Below, in pieces: positions 1-12,901 of a stretch of 64,000 nucleotides of DNA (position 1 is the stretch's first letter; the number at the start of each line of letters is the position of its first letter). This DNA comes from Cantharellus purpuraceus (lineage: Eukaryota > Basidiomycota > Agaricomycetes > Cantharellales > Hydnaceae): assembly GCA_025174535.1 (NCBI GenBank), contig JALBUN010000045.1, positions 992,001 to 1,056,000 on the forward strand, given 5' to 3'. The notes beneath the pieces were generated by a model. It was not told where the DNA came from and did not search any database. It saw only the letters and a program-made list of their open reading frames with translations. A program made the position numbers and the translations under genes.

Positions 1-2212
1 GCGTCAGAAGTGGCGCGAAGGCTGTCATGGAGCCTTGAGATATACTGCATCGGCACAATCCAGTCTATCAATGTCCCCTGGTCCCAGCGCTGTCATGTGC
101 CTGAGCAATCTTTGGGTGTAGCTTTCCTCAAAGTTGCATCACCAGTAGTCTTATTTTGGAGCCATGCACTCCAACCAGCTTCAGAATTAATACTTGAAAA
201 CCGAGAACTCAACCATACGTAGAAACGGCGGTCACGAGCTTGAAATAGATTCTGGTTCTGGGAAACACTAAGTTGTTTGGAATGTCTATAAGGTATGGAA
301 CAAACAATTTCCGGCCAGCGATCAGAGAACTGTTCTTATTTATTGCGTTATTAGAAGAGAATTAATATCAAGGCTGATAACTCCATCCACAGTCTTCCAG
401 ATTTCTTCTCTGCGTATACGTCTAAATAATCAGTATTACTATATTTACTGGTAGCCATCTCACATATCATCCTTACGAGGAACGAAAAGCTTTTGGGAGA
501 AGGAACAACCAAGCAGGAATGTTAAGGATGGTGATTGAAGTATCAATGAGTTCGAACGTTTTCAGCCTAAGGACGGAGTCAACAACTTAACGAATCAGGC
601 ATGGTCCTATATCACCTTATCGTTTGAGTAGTTGCTCTGCTATTTACACCTGGTGCCACCGCACACAGCAAACTGCGAGATGGGCGGCAGTCGTGTGGCA
701 TACCTGATGCAGGGTTGCAAGAAGGCCGTGTCAAGCATCGCCTTCTTCAGTATTGTATGATCCTCTGTCTTGATGTTCAAGAGCCGCTAGGTCATTCTGA
801 GGCCAATCGCATATGTAAGGGCCGCTTAGAACTTGAACTTACTGCAACGTCTGAGATTAACATTATGGTGCAACCAACATTTGACCTCTCACACCATTTT
901 GGCTTCGTACAGCGTATTCAGGCAATATCAGATCCCAAAATGTTTTCAAACTGTTGAATTAGCTACACGTACCGTGGCACACTGGTAGGAGGTACAGTTT
1001 GTTGAGTCACTCAAAGTAATGGCCGATCAGAGTTTACAGTTTTTTAACAAGCTCCATTGGCAGCCTGATCAGAGGTTTAAATTTTCATTGGTCTTCATAC
1101 AATCTGTATAGAAAAAGAGATTTAGTTTCAGAAGAATCTAACTCCGACTTTGCCTTGGCGGCGTCGGAGTCTGCGCCCTCAGCCAAAACATCAGTTCACT
1201 GTCCACTGCAATGGTTGTGGCCAAGTTCACATTCGATGCTCACAACATCATCCGGAAAGGTTACAGCCTCTTTCTTGTTTCTTGGATCAAAATCAGGTTT
1301 CTCCCTACTGCTAGAACTAAACCTCCGAAATCAAAGTACACCGCGCTCAGCACAGAACATACGAGAAATCCATATGCAGCACATGATATACATAAACAAT
1401 TGTAATCCACTTGCCTGATGCGATAGCGTGTATCAGGCTTGTCCCTTCACTGCTGGTCCGGGATACGGACACCAGATATAAACTGAGGTATACTACAGCG
1501 CAGGGTCACTGATCGCAACATACCCTCCTTTAATGCGAACTATAGACCGCTCTTATAATTCCCGGAGGAAGCAACCTGGATGGAATAGCAGAGCCACAGC
1601 TCCACTATTCCCGATTCCATAGCTCCAGCTTGACTGAAACTCTGGGTCTCTAAAGTTTTTTATGCCCCCCCTCTCGCTCCTGAATCAGGAGCTTCTATTT
1701 CGGCCAGTCAGAGTCCTTTCCTTGGACTGGCGCTCAAATAGGTACAATGGCACGGAGAGGAACGAGACACCGTCAACAACCGTGCTGCATAATTCTAATG
1801 CCGGTAGCTGTTTCCGAGCCAGTGGGGAGGTATCATTTTCATGTGTTTAATTGTTTTGGCACTCGACGCTAAGTCTTAGCATGGTGACACACGAGGATCC
1901 GGATCCAAGGAGTGTTGACCTGCATCTGATTGACCTGGATCGGACACACTGCGCTGCGTATTGATATCAGATGCAAATCCATGTGGACTGACTTTTTTTG
2001 CGAGACCTATGGAAGATATGTTTGATATCAAGTGGATAAGCCCTTGGGAATCTGTTCAATCATGGGTCCTGGTAGGACTTCATGAGGTAATATAACAACT
2101 CTCTATATGGCCCTCCAAGGACTTGCCTCCCCATATTTAGGCTTAAAAGGCAGCAAGTCATGCCTCGCAGTCTTTCTGTCTACACTGGCATCTCTTACTG
2201 CTATCATTACCA
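1..2212. other. Intergenic left arm, no supported gene
   Basis: Only short open frames (under 90 codons) occur here on either strand, none with a recognisable domain or a plausible exon chain. The last few hundred bases before position 2213 should hold the promoter of the first terpene synthase. No transposon ends or tandem repeats were seen. A gene whose body lies left of the window could reach into the first bases, but nothing supports it. Confidence 0.5.
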
Positions 2213-3380
2213 ATGGTCACAACGAGCCACAACATATCGTCATTTCGGCTTCCCAATCTGCAGTGTCCGTTCACTCTCACGTACCATGAAAATGGGGACG
2301 CTGTCGCCACAGCGTCAGATGAATGGTTTGCAAACGGGTTCAGTTACTTCACCGAGTCCAGGCGTCGTCGGTTAAACGGCTTGAAGGCTGGCCAGTTGAC
2401 AGCGTACTGCTACAATAAAACCAGCGACCACCGCTTGAAGGTTGTGTGCGACTTCATGAACTTTGTTTTCCACATCGATGATCTCTCAGATACTTTGAAA
2501 ACGAAGGAAACGATCATCCTCGCGGATTTTGTAATGAACGCCTTTGATTCTCCTCATTCTTACCGCCGTATCCTCCCAGACGGTAGAGAGCTTCCAGGGG
2601 AGGAGCCTGATGCGAGCAAATTGGCCCGCGAGTAAGTTCCCCTTGTTTTAATTCAGAAAGTGTTAGCAATAATCACTGAGATATAGTTTCTGGAGCCGCT
2701 GCATTGTAGACTATGGACCTAGTGGCCAGGCTAGATTTTATGAAAGTATGGATTTGTTTTTCAAATCAGTGGAGGGCCAGGTCAAGTCTCGCGAGAAAGG
2801 ATTCATATTCGACATCGAATCCTACGTGATTCATCGTCGGGACAACAGCGGTTGCAGACCAGGATTCGACCTCCTTGAATATACCCTCGGCATTGACCTT
2901 CCCAACTTTGTGATTAAAAACGATGTATTCCAAGGTCTTAGCCATTGTGCCAATGATTTCATTGCACTGTCGAACGTGCGTAATCTCGTCACAATTCCCT
3001 TCACCACATCACCTGACATTCACGGTTAGGACATATTCTCATATAGTGTCGAACAAGCCAGGGGCGAGACGTACAATATTGTCGCTATTATCATGAAGAC
3101 TCATAGTAAGGATCTTCAAGATGCCGTTGAGCATGTTGCAGGCTTGTGTCGTGCGACTCTGGACAGCTATTACGAATACAAAGCTAAGCTTCCGTCGTGG
3201 ACCCCAGAGGTTAACCGGGATGTCGCAGAGTATGTTCAAGGTTTGGAAGGCTGGATTTCAGGTACTCATCATTGGAGCTTCATGTCGGAACGGTACTTTG
3301 GCGAGAAGGCTGATGAGGTCAAGAAGACGGGCGTGGTTGAACTGCTCCCATCAAGGCTGTTTCCAGCAAATGCAGCTTAG
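2213..3380 (+). CDS. Sesquiterpene synthase STS1 (class I terpene cyclase)
   Basis: Predicted class I sesquiterpene synthase, which ionises farnesyl diphosphate and cyclises it using three Mg2+ ions. Three exons fit the reading frame: 2213-2631, 2687-2975 and 3030-3380, giving 352 residues, usual for basidiomycete enzymes. The aspartate-rich motif DDLSD is intact at about residue 89 (2477-2491). The second metal motif, NDIFSYSVE, is assembled across intron 2 (N at the end of exon 2, DIFSYSVE at 3030). A conserved RYFG follows near the C terminus. The start is chosen because STS2 and STS3 begin at an equivalent position before the shared YHxNGDA block. The product cannot be predicted. It has the same intron positions and phases as STS2 and STS3 about 40 kb away, so the three are paralogues, but it is clearly more diverged from them than they are from each other. 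Confidence 0.9.
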
Positions 3381-3758
3381 AGCCTCTTAAGTATTTGTCG
3401 GTGATAATCCATTACCTCGTTATGCACTTCATAGCTCATGTCGACTTTAGGTATACCTGCTAGCAAGTGAAGGGGGGCAAGAATCAGCAAAGGGGACGTG
3501 GAGACAAGAGCGAGATCAGGTTTTGAGACCAACTGTTTATACGGAAATACAAAGCATCATACTACTATATAAAATCCAACACATGACCCTTGCTCACAGA
3601 ACTACCCGTATCTGAAGAGGGTCGATTGATCGTACGTATAATCTAAGGGAAACGGATACATGTATAATGTCTGTATACTACAACAGCACTTATTATGATG
3701 CGATTAGGTGATCTTGAAGGTACAAATATATAAGGATGATACAATAGACTAGATATAC

Positions 3759-6700
3759 TCATAGGAACGGGACAGTCTCCATCTCACCAGTGGCCAATAG
3801 ATCATCATCAAAAGCTTCCTCAGCAGCCTCCTCCGCATCCTCCACATCCTCGTCATCCTCGTCATTATCATCACCATCATATTCCTCATCATCTTCGTCC
3901 GCTTCCCCTTCCTCCATTTCCCGATGCTTGATCCATCGTGGATCATGTATCCCCATCGAGTGATCCAGAGAACCAGGCATACTCCCGGGCCTATGCCTCG
4001 AACGCCCATGTCTCACCTCGACCCCCAAAAAGTCATTGAGAGTTAGTTGAGAATCTCTCTTGCGTTCCTCCCTCTCTTTCACCTCGGAGGTGACAAACTC
4101 AATCCCATCACCAACAGGCAAAAACGAGCCTAATCGGTCAAGGGACGCTGCAGTCCTTATATGTCCTCCACGATGGTGATTTGCAAGGCCCGTCCCACTA
4201 GGACTCGAGCTGAGGCTGCTGCTCTCAGGCGACGGACCTCTGCTGCTTGACGATCGACCAAGACTGAACTGTCTCAAGCGACTGAACGTGGTCTGAGCCG
4301 AGGCATCACTCCGCGCACTGGCACTCAACGAGGGGCTCGGCGGTGCGGTTAGATCATCGGGAAGTTCGTACTCTGAGATCGGCGGTCGCCAGTAATTGAA
4401 GTCGGTATACTCCGGTGCACACTTGCGGTTGATGGGAGGAAACATCTGATCAACAATGTCTGTCATATGGATATACCTGAATCGAAAGTACTGTCAATGA
4501 CAACTGGCACTAGACCGCGTAAACGACAACTCACGAGGACTTGTATCCTGCAAGTTCCAATAGTTCCATCTTCACCTCACCACTGGAATCGATTGTGAAT
4601 ATTCGCGCACTCGGAACATTGACGCTTCGATAGGAAAGGGCATCAGTGATCCTGTTGCCGAATCCTGCGTAGAAGGGATTGTGCGACGACGTCCCGAACA
4701 AACGCTGAATGTCTCTTAAACAAGCCATTTTGAACGTTTCCGGCTTACGCATAATGACCTCACTTGACATACCAACGTCAATTTAAACCGACGGATGGAA
4801 TAGTTATATTTACCGATGCAAGCTTGTCAGCAGGCGATCCGGGCTCATAATGACAGGGCCCTCGGGAAGTTGGTAATTGTTCTGGTTGATTCCCTTCAAG
4901 TAGTCCCGCGTCGAATCGGCCTGACCTATAGCACGCGAGGTGAGATACATGATCTTGTATCCGTTTCGGCAGATATCGGTGTATAGCTTTGCAACACCGA
5001 GATGCGTCCAGTCACGTCCGATCATGGTGAATACATGACCTAGCGCATCGGATCTGAAAAGCTGCGATGAGAAAGAGGTGAAGCGAAGTAACGACGACAC
5101 ACTTCGTGATGGTACCATCGATATCCGACACAACGATGTGGTCTGTCGCGTCCCACAAAAATATTCGTGCGGAGCAAGCCACTTGGCCAGAGGCAGACAA
5201 GGAGAACGTGATACCGTTTGCGCCTTTTCGAAGCCGAAGAGCTTTCTTAAAACAATAGGGTGTCAATTTCCGATGTGGTATAGTCCGTATCCTGCATACC
5301 AGTTGATCTGAAGTAAGCCTTAATGTTTTGGCGTACTTCTTATTAGCACTGGCTGAAGGGGTGGATGGGAAAGGAACGTTCGATTGTAGAGAATTAGTTT
5401 GTTGTGGACCGAGTGGAGGCTGAGACAATATGATCACTGTAGGCCCACTTGAGAGTCCGAGGCAGGCCACTCACTGTATGGTCGAAAGACGGCCGCTTAA
5501 CGTGCGTCTTGCTGGAGTCAGGTGGCATCACAGAAGAAGACTCCTTGGAATCGGGTATCGTTCGATTACGACTCCACCAGCGGGACCACGTTGAGGGCCG
5601 TGGCGCCGCGATGGGTTTGTGGAGTCCAGCCTCCGCATTCCGTGCAGGCGAAGCAGGGGGCGAAAGTGTGCGTCTACGCCAGCTCACTAGAGCAGGCATC
5701 AATGGGGAATTATCACTCCGGCATATGTAGCTAGGCAAAGGATCAGACCCAATTGGTCGCACAAAGATGGACCACTCACTCATCGTCCCACCGAACAACT
5801 AGCTCGTCACTGTGAACAATGCCCGCATCGACCATCAGCTGTTTATAAGTAACCCTCTGTTCGTCGAACCGATGAGCGTCCACTACAGGCGCCTCCTTAC
5901 GTACGACATCTCCACAAAGACTCATCTCGAAGCCCAGCCGTTGTCCCTCAAAATCCAACCAAATTCGATACGGGTCTTCCCCATCCGCTTCCAGTCTGCC
6001 GCCATCAGCCTCGGGAATGGGTGATCGACTCCGGGGCTGGAGAGACGCGCCTTCTTGGGTATCACGTGGCTGTGGCGGGAAGCTCACATTGCGGGGGACG
6101 TCAGTGTCCTCGCTTGAATAAGTAGTTCGAATCGGAGATCGCTGAGGAAAGGCACCCCATTCCCATGAGTACTCTGGTGGCGGCGAGGAAGAAGCACCAC
6201 ATTCGGGTGGTTCAGATGTAGCGCGAGGAATACGTAAAGCGGACCTGCAGGAAGATTAAAACATCACGTTATCAATTATATGGGCAAACCCACGAGGTAG
6301 GAAGGGATTCTGGGCTCGGTGAGCCTGAAACACTTTAGTCCTCATGAAGCATACAAACAGAATTATGTGACATACGAGACATATCGGGTGTAGTGGAGAT
6401 GTTCAAAGACATGGCTATAATCAAAGTTAACCAAAGATAGTGGAAACGCATCTAGACCAACCAAGAGTCCCTTTGGTATCACTAGCAGAAAGTCAGAACT
6501 ATGATGCAAATGTAATCGTCGGAACTAACTGTTCTTCGGACAAATTGCCACTTTCTGTTAGCCGTTCTTGCGCATCCTTTGAGTGATAGCCAGAAACATC
6601 AAGCACAACATCTAGCTGGAATAAACATCGATAAAGCCCGCATCTGGACAAGACTTACCATGGTGATACGTGACCCTTGGCGGTTGAACCTCTCGCTCGT

Positions 6701-7589
6701 TTACACGTGGTAACAAGTCGTCACCTGCATCAGCCTCGTATTTCATCCCAGCTTGATCCTCTTTGAGCATGCTGTCGATCACGGCACTCCCTTTTGGCTC
6801 TGAGGAGTCCGACTGGACATGTTCACCTTCATGGTCTTGTTCCGACATGAGGATTTCCGAAGTAGAACTTAGTGGCCTTGTTTGCGACAGACCAGAGGGT
6901 CCCCTGATTTTGTCCACGTGTAATGAATCGGTAGTTGGGACCCTAGTAGAAATAGATTGCGCCTTTTTACCTAGGTGGAAAGCATTGAGGTCCAGAAACT
7001 CAGGTTCTTGACGCTGCGACTATCATTAGTAGTCGACCGGCGAGTGATACTTGCTACAAGGACTCACATCATCAGCCATGTCCAATTCCGGTTTATCTGA
7101 TCGATCTGCAAGTCCCTCTGCACTATGTTCGTCTTCTGCTGCACCGAACCTCCCAGTAGACAATTCGCCACTTTCGCCAGGCTGTCCGACAACTGTAGGT
7201 TGGAGTAGAGGGCTAGTAATGAGTTCATCTGGGACGTCCTCATCCGTTTCGAAGATAAAGAACGCCTCGCCCGCATCGCCAATCTTCATGTCGAACGGAA
7301 TAGGATGTCCGTTCACCAAGACATTAACCTAGGTCGCGATTGAACACGCTGTTTCCGCCCGCCCGTCTGGAATGCAGGGCAGACACACCTTTTTCTCTCC
7401 TGGCCTGAGGACCTGCCACTTGCCAAATCTGACGTGGAAAGGACTGCATACGAGCTCTGTCCCCCCGTTCTCGGTGGGTCTCTCAATGACAATGACATCG
7501 ATGGCGCCTGTGAGTGTGGACGGATTTATGGGTGGCAAGTCCTTGTAATATTGCGAGGCAGCACTCAAGGCGCCCCGCAGGTAGTTCAT
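3759..7589 (-). CDS. Lipin-type phosphatidate phosphatase (Pah1/Ned1 homologue)
   Basis: Mg2+-dependent phosphatidate phosphatase that dephosphorylates phosphatidic acid to diacylglycerol at the nuclear/ER membrane, controlling triacylglycerol synthesis and nuclear membrane growth in yeasts. The N-terminal lipin domain begins at MNYLRGALSAA (7589) and continues after a first intron (7388-7329) with VNVLVNGHPIPFDMKIGDAGEA's homologous block. The C-terminal haloacid-dehalogenase-like domain carries the catalytic DIDGT (5111-5125), followed by the conserved block HVFTMIGRDWTH. About a dozen exons are needed. The last exon (4476-3759) encodes a Ser/Pro-rich stretch and ends in a long Asp/Glu tail. 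In yeast Pah1 a C-terminal acidic tail recruits the Nem1-Spo7 phosphatase, so the same role is plausible here. The middle region is proline/serine rich and its exon borders (about 6.1-6.7 kb) are uncertain. Confidence 0.92.
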
Positions 7590-8785
7590 CTGGACTTGAC
7601 GGTTGAAGACAACATGTGATACCAACTTTCGAGCTCCTTATATCGTCTCACGTCAGCGCTCACTCAACCCCATCCATCATAAGCTGGCAAAAAGTTCTGG
7701 TTGGCTGTGCGGCTTCATCCTTCACCAAATATACAACGTGCAATAAATATGAGACGCCTGTCAACCCCATGGCGGCAATTTCAGGGTCTCCCGGTAGCAG
7801 ATCTGTACGCCAGCCGAATCCCCAGCGCCTGTAACACAATATACTTGGGCCACTGGTCCGTCATGGTCGATGGACATTAAATTGTACGAGTTGCACGTTC
7901 GTCCTCCTCGTTGGTGGGTACACTGTGAGCATCTTTATATTGATATTCCACCTCGCATATACTTATCGATCTCGCGCGCGTTCGTCGCTTCGCACACGTG
8001 GAGACAAGCACGTTCATACCCTTTATTTCCAAATACATTGTTCCTTATCTCGTCTTTTCCTTTCAAGAGTCGCGGACGTTACCCAATCTATTTTCGATAG
8101 GAACAGGACTTAGACAGGTGACTGATATTCGTGCACTGTTAGTCCTTCTCCTACATACCATATCGCCAAGCCCCCATATTATGCGGTGTCTCATAGCACA
8201 CTTGGATCATCGATCGTAGTCATCGTATGAGTCAAGGCTGCGTACACCCTGAATCCCGTCGAGTTTCACTACCTGCACAGCATACATTTCAGTCAACACT
8301 CTTCGGAAAGGTACGGCTGGGTGGCTCTGTGAAACCAGGAAAGAACAGAATCAGCTTAAACGATACTAGCATGATGGAGTAATTGAAATACCGGTAACAT
8401 TCCTGTAATATATGTTCTTGAAATCGGAGGTCATCCTAATTTAAGTCATTTGCTCTGCGCTGTGTTGCACCCAATAAAGTCAACTGAGCCGTTGCCTCAA
8501 TGACTGCTGCCAAGAAACACGCAGTTCTCATGCAATGACAGTATTGTCGGCCTGTGGGGCCATACTTGCCTATCTTTGGGGCTTAGGGACAATGAGAAGC
8601 CATGAATGGATCGTGAGTCTTGGCGTGTAAAGGATTGGAGAGCAACATGTATTTCACGTTGACGTAGATATATTTGTTCGGTGCAAATGAAGCTCAGCCA
8701 ACTCAGACAAGCTGTGTTGCACATAACTTTCGGAGCCGCGCTGAATAGACTACTACTATCCTTCTTTCGTCCTTGCTGCGAACGG
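7590..8785. other. Divergent intergenic region between lipin and inhibitor-2 genes
   Basis: This gap separates two divergently transcribed genes and should contain both promoters. Short open frames here have no domain features and overlap antisense to each other. A long minus-strand frame at 8497-8919 runs antisense into the inhibitor-2 first exon and shows no protein-like composition. Confidence 0.45.
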
Positions 8786-9891
8786 ATGACAATGTCCACG
8801 ACCATAATACCTGAACAGAACACATTCCATCCGCTTCCACCATCGAATACACAGCCCAAGCCTCGGGGCATCCTCAAAAACGCACCACCCCAAGGATCCG
8901 TCATCACTGGGACTAACACTCCCGGAACGGGACAGGCGCAGTAAGTCTTCTCATATATCAGGTCTCCGACATCTGATGAACCATGATATCCTCCGATAAA
9001 AACAAAGCTTGACTTGGGATGAGGCCAATCTGCTAGAAACCGAGGTTCAGAAAGACAGCTTGATGAAGATCACCGAGCCCAAGACGCCATATGTGAGGTA
9101 TAATGCCGAGACAGATGAGGTGGAAGGCATGAGTGGCAAGATTTTCTCCTTTACCCGCCCAGTCTGTGTATCTCACTCTTCTGCAGAGATTCCACCTTTT
9201 AGTCTAGACACTCGATCGCGTTCGCCTTCAAACTCATCATATTCTAATCCCGTATCCCCAACACTCCCCTCAGCAGCTCAGCTAGAGGCTGAGAAATCAC
9301 CTGGTTCGCGCCGGGCCTCCTTCGGTAATGCGCCTACACGAGCCGCAGGCAGTGGCAGCGGTCACTCGAGCCGGAGCACAAGCTTCAACCTTCCAAACTC
9401 GTCGGAGGCTGTTAGGGCAGTGCGAAGCGAGGGACATGGAGAGCAAGGTGAAGAGGTCGAATTCGAAGAAGAAATGGACGAAGAAAGTGGGTAGCTTCAC
9501 TGAATCCCAATCACAGAGCACCACGACTCATTTCCCGTTTTCTTGCAATCAGCCGCTGCACGCCATGCGGCTTTCGTGCGCGCACGTGGACGCCACTATT
9601 CAAATGAGGCGGAAGCAATGAAGGTATCTATTTTTTCCTGGCAATTTTCACCTAGTCTTATCATCCTTATTCAAGCGTGCCCAACAACTGATGGACGAAG
9701 AGGATGATGAGAACGATGGAGACGCCGCGGCGGAGGACACTGCAGAAGATATATATGAGGATGAGGAAGTTCTGGACGAGGAAGAGGTCGTCACTCGTGT
9801 GCCTGGTCAAGATGGTGTTCCTCCACTGCCAGGTCGTCCAGAAACAACAGCAAAGGTGAATGGCGTCGTACATGCGAACCGATCTTCGTGA
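8786..9891 (+). CDS. Protein phosphatase inhibitor 2 (Glc8/IPP-2 family)
   Basis: Regulator of type 1 protein phosphatase catalytic subunit, by homology to Glc8 and mammalian inhibitor-2. The three short motifs that define the family are visible in order. RGILKN lies in exon 1 (8786-8940). [13 protein letters not shown] followed by [16 protein letters not shown] opens exon 2, from 9008. The PP1 active-site-binding segment [18 protein letters not shown] is split between the exon near 9553-9622 and the last exon from about 9677. The C terminus is strongly acidic, as is usual for the family. The ATG at 8786 is followed by a second in-frame ATG two codons later. A short Ser-rich insertion at about 9136-9189 may be an unannotated intron, because it is open in frame and preserves phase. 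The protein is probably about 250 residues and cytoplasmic/nuclear. Confidence 0.85.
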
Positions 9892-10323
9892 GCTACGCCA
9901 CGGACCAGCCCTGCCTTGTGATCTACGATTTAGCCCTTGATCAATGTCCTTTACACATGAACCCACTTGTGTCGTTGACAGTGCATATTAATAATCAAAT
10001 CTAGTTACCATAAACTAGAGAAGGGCCGCTATCCGGTAGTCCTTGCTCGCACTAGGATAAATACTGCACACTATGCAAGACCGTCAAATATTCTCACTAA
10101 TTATCATACCCCATTGCCCTTGATAAGCAAGGGACCAGCCTCGTACCTAAGTTTGCTTGATTTGTTTCGGAGCCTGAAATCGAGTTTCTTCCATCTTCAG
10201 TGGCGCGAGGGCGGTGCACACCAGTTGTATCTGTGAGTGCATGTTAGACAGATTGAACTTCTTTTCCTCACTGTACACAACAGATCACTTGTTTTCTGTC
10301 GTCCAGTCTATCCCAGCCGCGCC

Positions 10324-11380
10324 ATGCCGAAGCATTACTGTGAGTTGCCCTTGGCTGTACTGAATGATATGCTTACAGACAACCAGGCGATTACTGTGAT
10401 GTATTTCTGACCCACGACTCAACGAGCGGTATGCTTGTACATCTTAATTCGTCTACGCTTCCAATTACTTGATGCGCCGTCTCTATCTAGTTCGGAAGGC
10501 TCACAATAGCGGAAGGAATCATCTGTCAAACGTTAGGGACTACTATGCCTGTGGGTGCAATAGACACAGTTTTCCTGATTGACTCTCACTAGCCATCTAG
10601 CTCTTGGCCATGACAAGGCGCAAAACATCATTGATCAAATCACTTCCGCATACGAATCTGGCGGTGGTCCACCGCCTGGCGGTTTCGGTTTTGGCCCAGC
10701 TCATTTAGGTGCTCCACCACCACCGGCATTTGGTGGTCCGCCCATGGGCTTTGGGGGACCACCCGGTGGCTTTGGGGGGCCCGGTTTTCCTCGTGTGTTC
10801 ATTTCATCTGTCTAGCTGACCTTTTGCAATAGTCTCTGACCGGAACAAATTTACAAATATGTGCTTGTCTGATGCGTTGATGCATCGTGTTGTTTGATAC
10901 TCGTATCAATCTCACTTTTCTTCACTAGCCCGGCCGCCCTTCCCGCCTGGCCCGGGATTTCCTCCTGGCATGCCGCCGCCTGGGATGGGCCCCCCTGGTG
11001 GACCTCCCGGAGGGCCTCCCTTTCCGCCCGGTGGATTTCCTCCCGGAGGACCTCCGCCAGCCATGAGAGGACCCCCATCTGGATTTGGAGGTAAGTATTA
11101 CACTCATGGTATATCGTAAGGTGCTCACAGCAATCGCCTAGGGCCCCCTCCTCCGTTCCCTCCTGGCGGTGGGCCACCTACCAATGGTAACTCGGGCTCA
11201 TCCTTCCCGCCCAACGGCAACGGCGCCTTCCCACCTGGACCTCCTCCTCCTCCCGGATTCGGCGGCGGTCCACCTCCACAGTCATATGGCCCTCCACCTG
11301 CCTCGAACTCGCCTCCCCAGTCTAATAATCTCCCAGTAGGAATGCATCCAGATCGGGCTCGCATGATGGGGGGGAGGTAG
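10324..11380 (+). CDS. U1 small nuclear ribonucleoprotein C (Yhc1/U1-C)
   Basis: Component of the U1 snRNP that stabilises U1 snRNA pairing with the 5' splice site. The start MPKHYCDYCDVFLTHDSTS and the following VRKAHNSGRNH form the matrin-type C2H2 zinc finger (Cys6, Cys9, His24, His30), which is essentially diagnostic. At least five short exons are needed. The first ends one base into codon 6 at 10339, and the next must begin at 10387 to keep the finger. After LGHDKAQNIIDQITSAYES the protein becomes Pro/Gly rich (GGPPMGFGG-type repeats) across the remaining exons and ends with MHPDRARMMGGR, stop at 11378-11380. The proline/glycine tail is typical of fungal U1-C. The three earliest exons are very short, so a gene finder could easily miss the conserved half. 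Confidence 0.95.
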
Positions 11381-12450
11381 ATGAGTATACGATAAGCACT
11401 TTGGGTGACTCTTGCACGATGCCGGTTAGATACGTACAAAGTAAGGTCTTTTGCGTTCCTTCCAATGCAGCTCCTCGGATCCTCCTTCTTCGCTCTATGC
11501 ATTTACCTGAGACGCTCGTGAGGAACTTCACGAGTTCCTGAATCGTGCTGAAATGCGAAGTTCTATAGCTATAAGTCTTATACTCATGCAGAGCTTCAGT
11601 TATGAATCATACTAAAATTTTAGCACAGTTTTACAAGTCCTCTCCACGCAGCTTCTTTTCTCATTGCGCAGTTTCTCTTCCTTCCCTAGCAACTCTTCTC
11701 ACTGTTGCACAACCCTCTTACCTTCGCGCAGCATCTCCGGCTCTTGGTTCGTACACTACGACCTTTGACTAAGCAGCCAAATCTATGCTCTCTATTCGCT
11801 CTTGCTCATGCTGGTTATCTTGATCTCTCTCCGGGGTCTCAGGCGCAGGTTCTCCCATATCCCAGTATGTCTAATACGTTCGGTACGAGGACCTGTTGCA
11901 AGTCTATCAGGGAGGTGAGCAATGCCAGGGTCGATAAGGCTGTCGACTTCAATCATATCACCGACTTGCCGTGTGCTTGTCATCTATAGAATAGTCCAGA
12001 AATTAAATCCGCGGTTTCATGTTTCAAGCATCGCTGAAAGAGCAAGCTCTATTTCATCCCCTATTTTTTGTTTCGTCAGCTTCAGTGCTTTAACAGCCCA
12101 TCCAATGCACTTGACACCCATGCTAGTGAGTGGCAAAAAAAACACCACTTGAAGAGGTATAAGCAACTATAAGATGGTACCACAGATGTCCATAAGCAAA
12201 CTGGAACAGGCTCGGAAGATCAACAGCTGCATCAAAGCAAGCTGAACCACAATATATAACCGGCCACAACCCACCGCCCACGAGCTGTCTTGGACAGTTC
12301 CTCAGGCCTGATGCATATGGCCGCAGAGTCGCACATAACGAACTTGTATCCTGCTTAGGGTTGCATTCGAGGGTCTGGGGGTCTCAAGGTTGTCTTTGTG
12401 TCACCCTGGAACTTTGTGAGGTTTGCCGGAGGGGCACGGTCAAAATTCGA

Positions 12451-12495
12451 TAGTGGGGCGGTTAGATATTTTAGTGGGGCGGTTAAATGTTTTAG
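12451..12495 (+). repeat. Short tandem repeat, about 21-bp unit, two copies plus a partial
   Basis: Two adjacent copies of a unit reading tagtggggcggtta then a short AT-rich spacer are followed by a degenerate third beginning agtgagtgggtta. They sit immediately inside the left arm of the inverted repeat and may be subterminal repeats of that element. Confidence 0.55.
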
Positions 12496-12887
12496 TGAGT
12501 GGGTTAGTTGCTGGACGTGGTTGTGCCCCATTCCGAGTAATGCGGGCATTGAATGCCATGGAGCGGCCATGCTGCTTGTCCTGGAGCATCTGGTCGACGC
12601 ATCCTAACTCCTGATCATCTGCAGATGAAAAGGAATGTTAATCATTATAATTGTATACCGAGAAATCACCCACATAGTTTCTTGCAAGAACCGCAATGCA
12701 CTCCTATGAATGCAAGCCCGCAATCGCCACATTGAGGGAGTTTCTATATAAATCACTGAGCCATGCATTCGAAATATGTAGCAGACAACTGCGTACCGCG
12801 AATCCCCCATGTGCCAGTTCATCGTCTGCTATCTTAGTCACGTAGCTGCACTTAGCACAGTCCTGGTGTAATCTTCCGACAGAAGAA

Positions 12888-12901
12888 CCCCCCCCCCCCC
12901 C
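12888..12901 (+). repeat. Homopolymer of 14 cytosines followed by CA repeats
   Basis: An uninterrupted C14 tract is directly followed by acacacac. On the other strand this is a G14 run. It lies in non-coding DNA and is prone to length variation and sequencing error. Confidence 0.9.

Noticed and set aside
8497..8919. Minus-strand frame of 140 codons
   Set aside because: Antisense to the first exon of the inhibitor-2 gene, no domain, odd composition.
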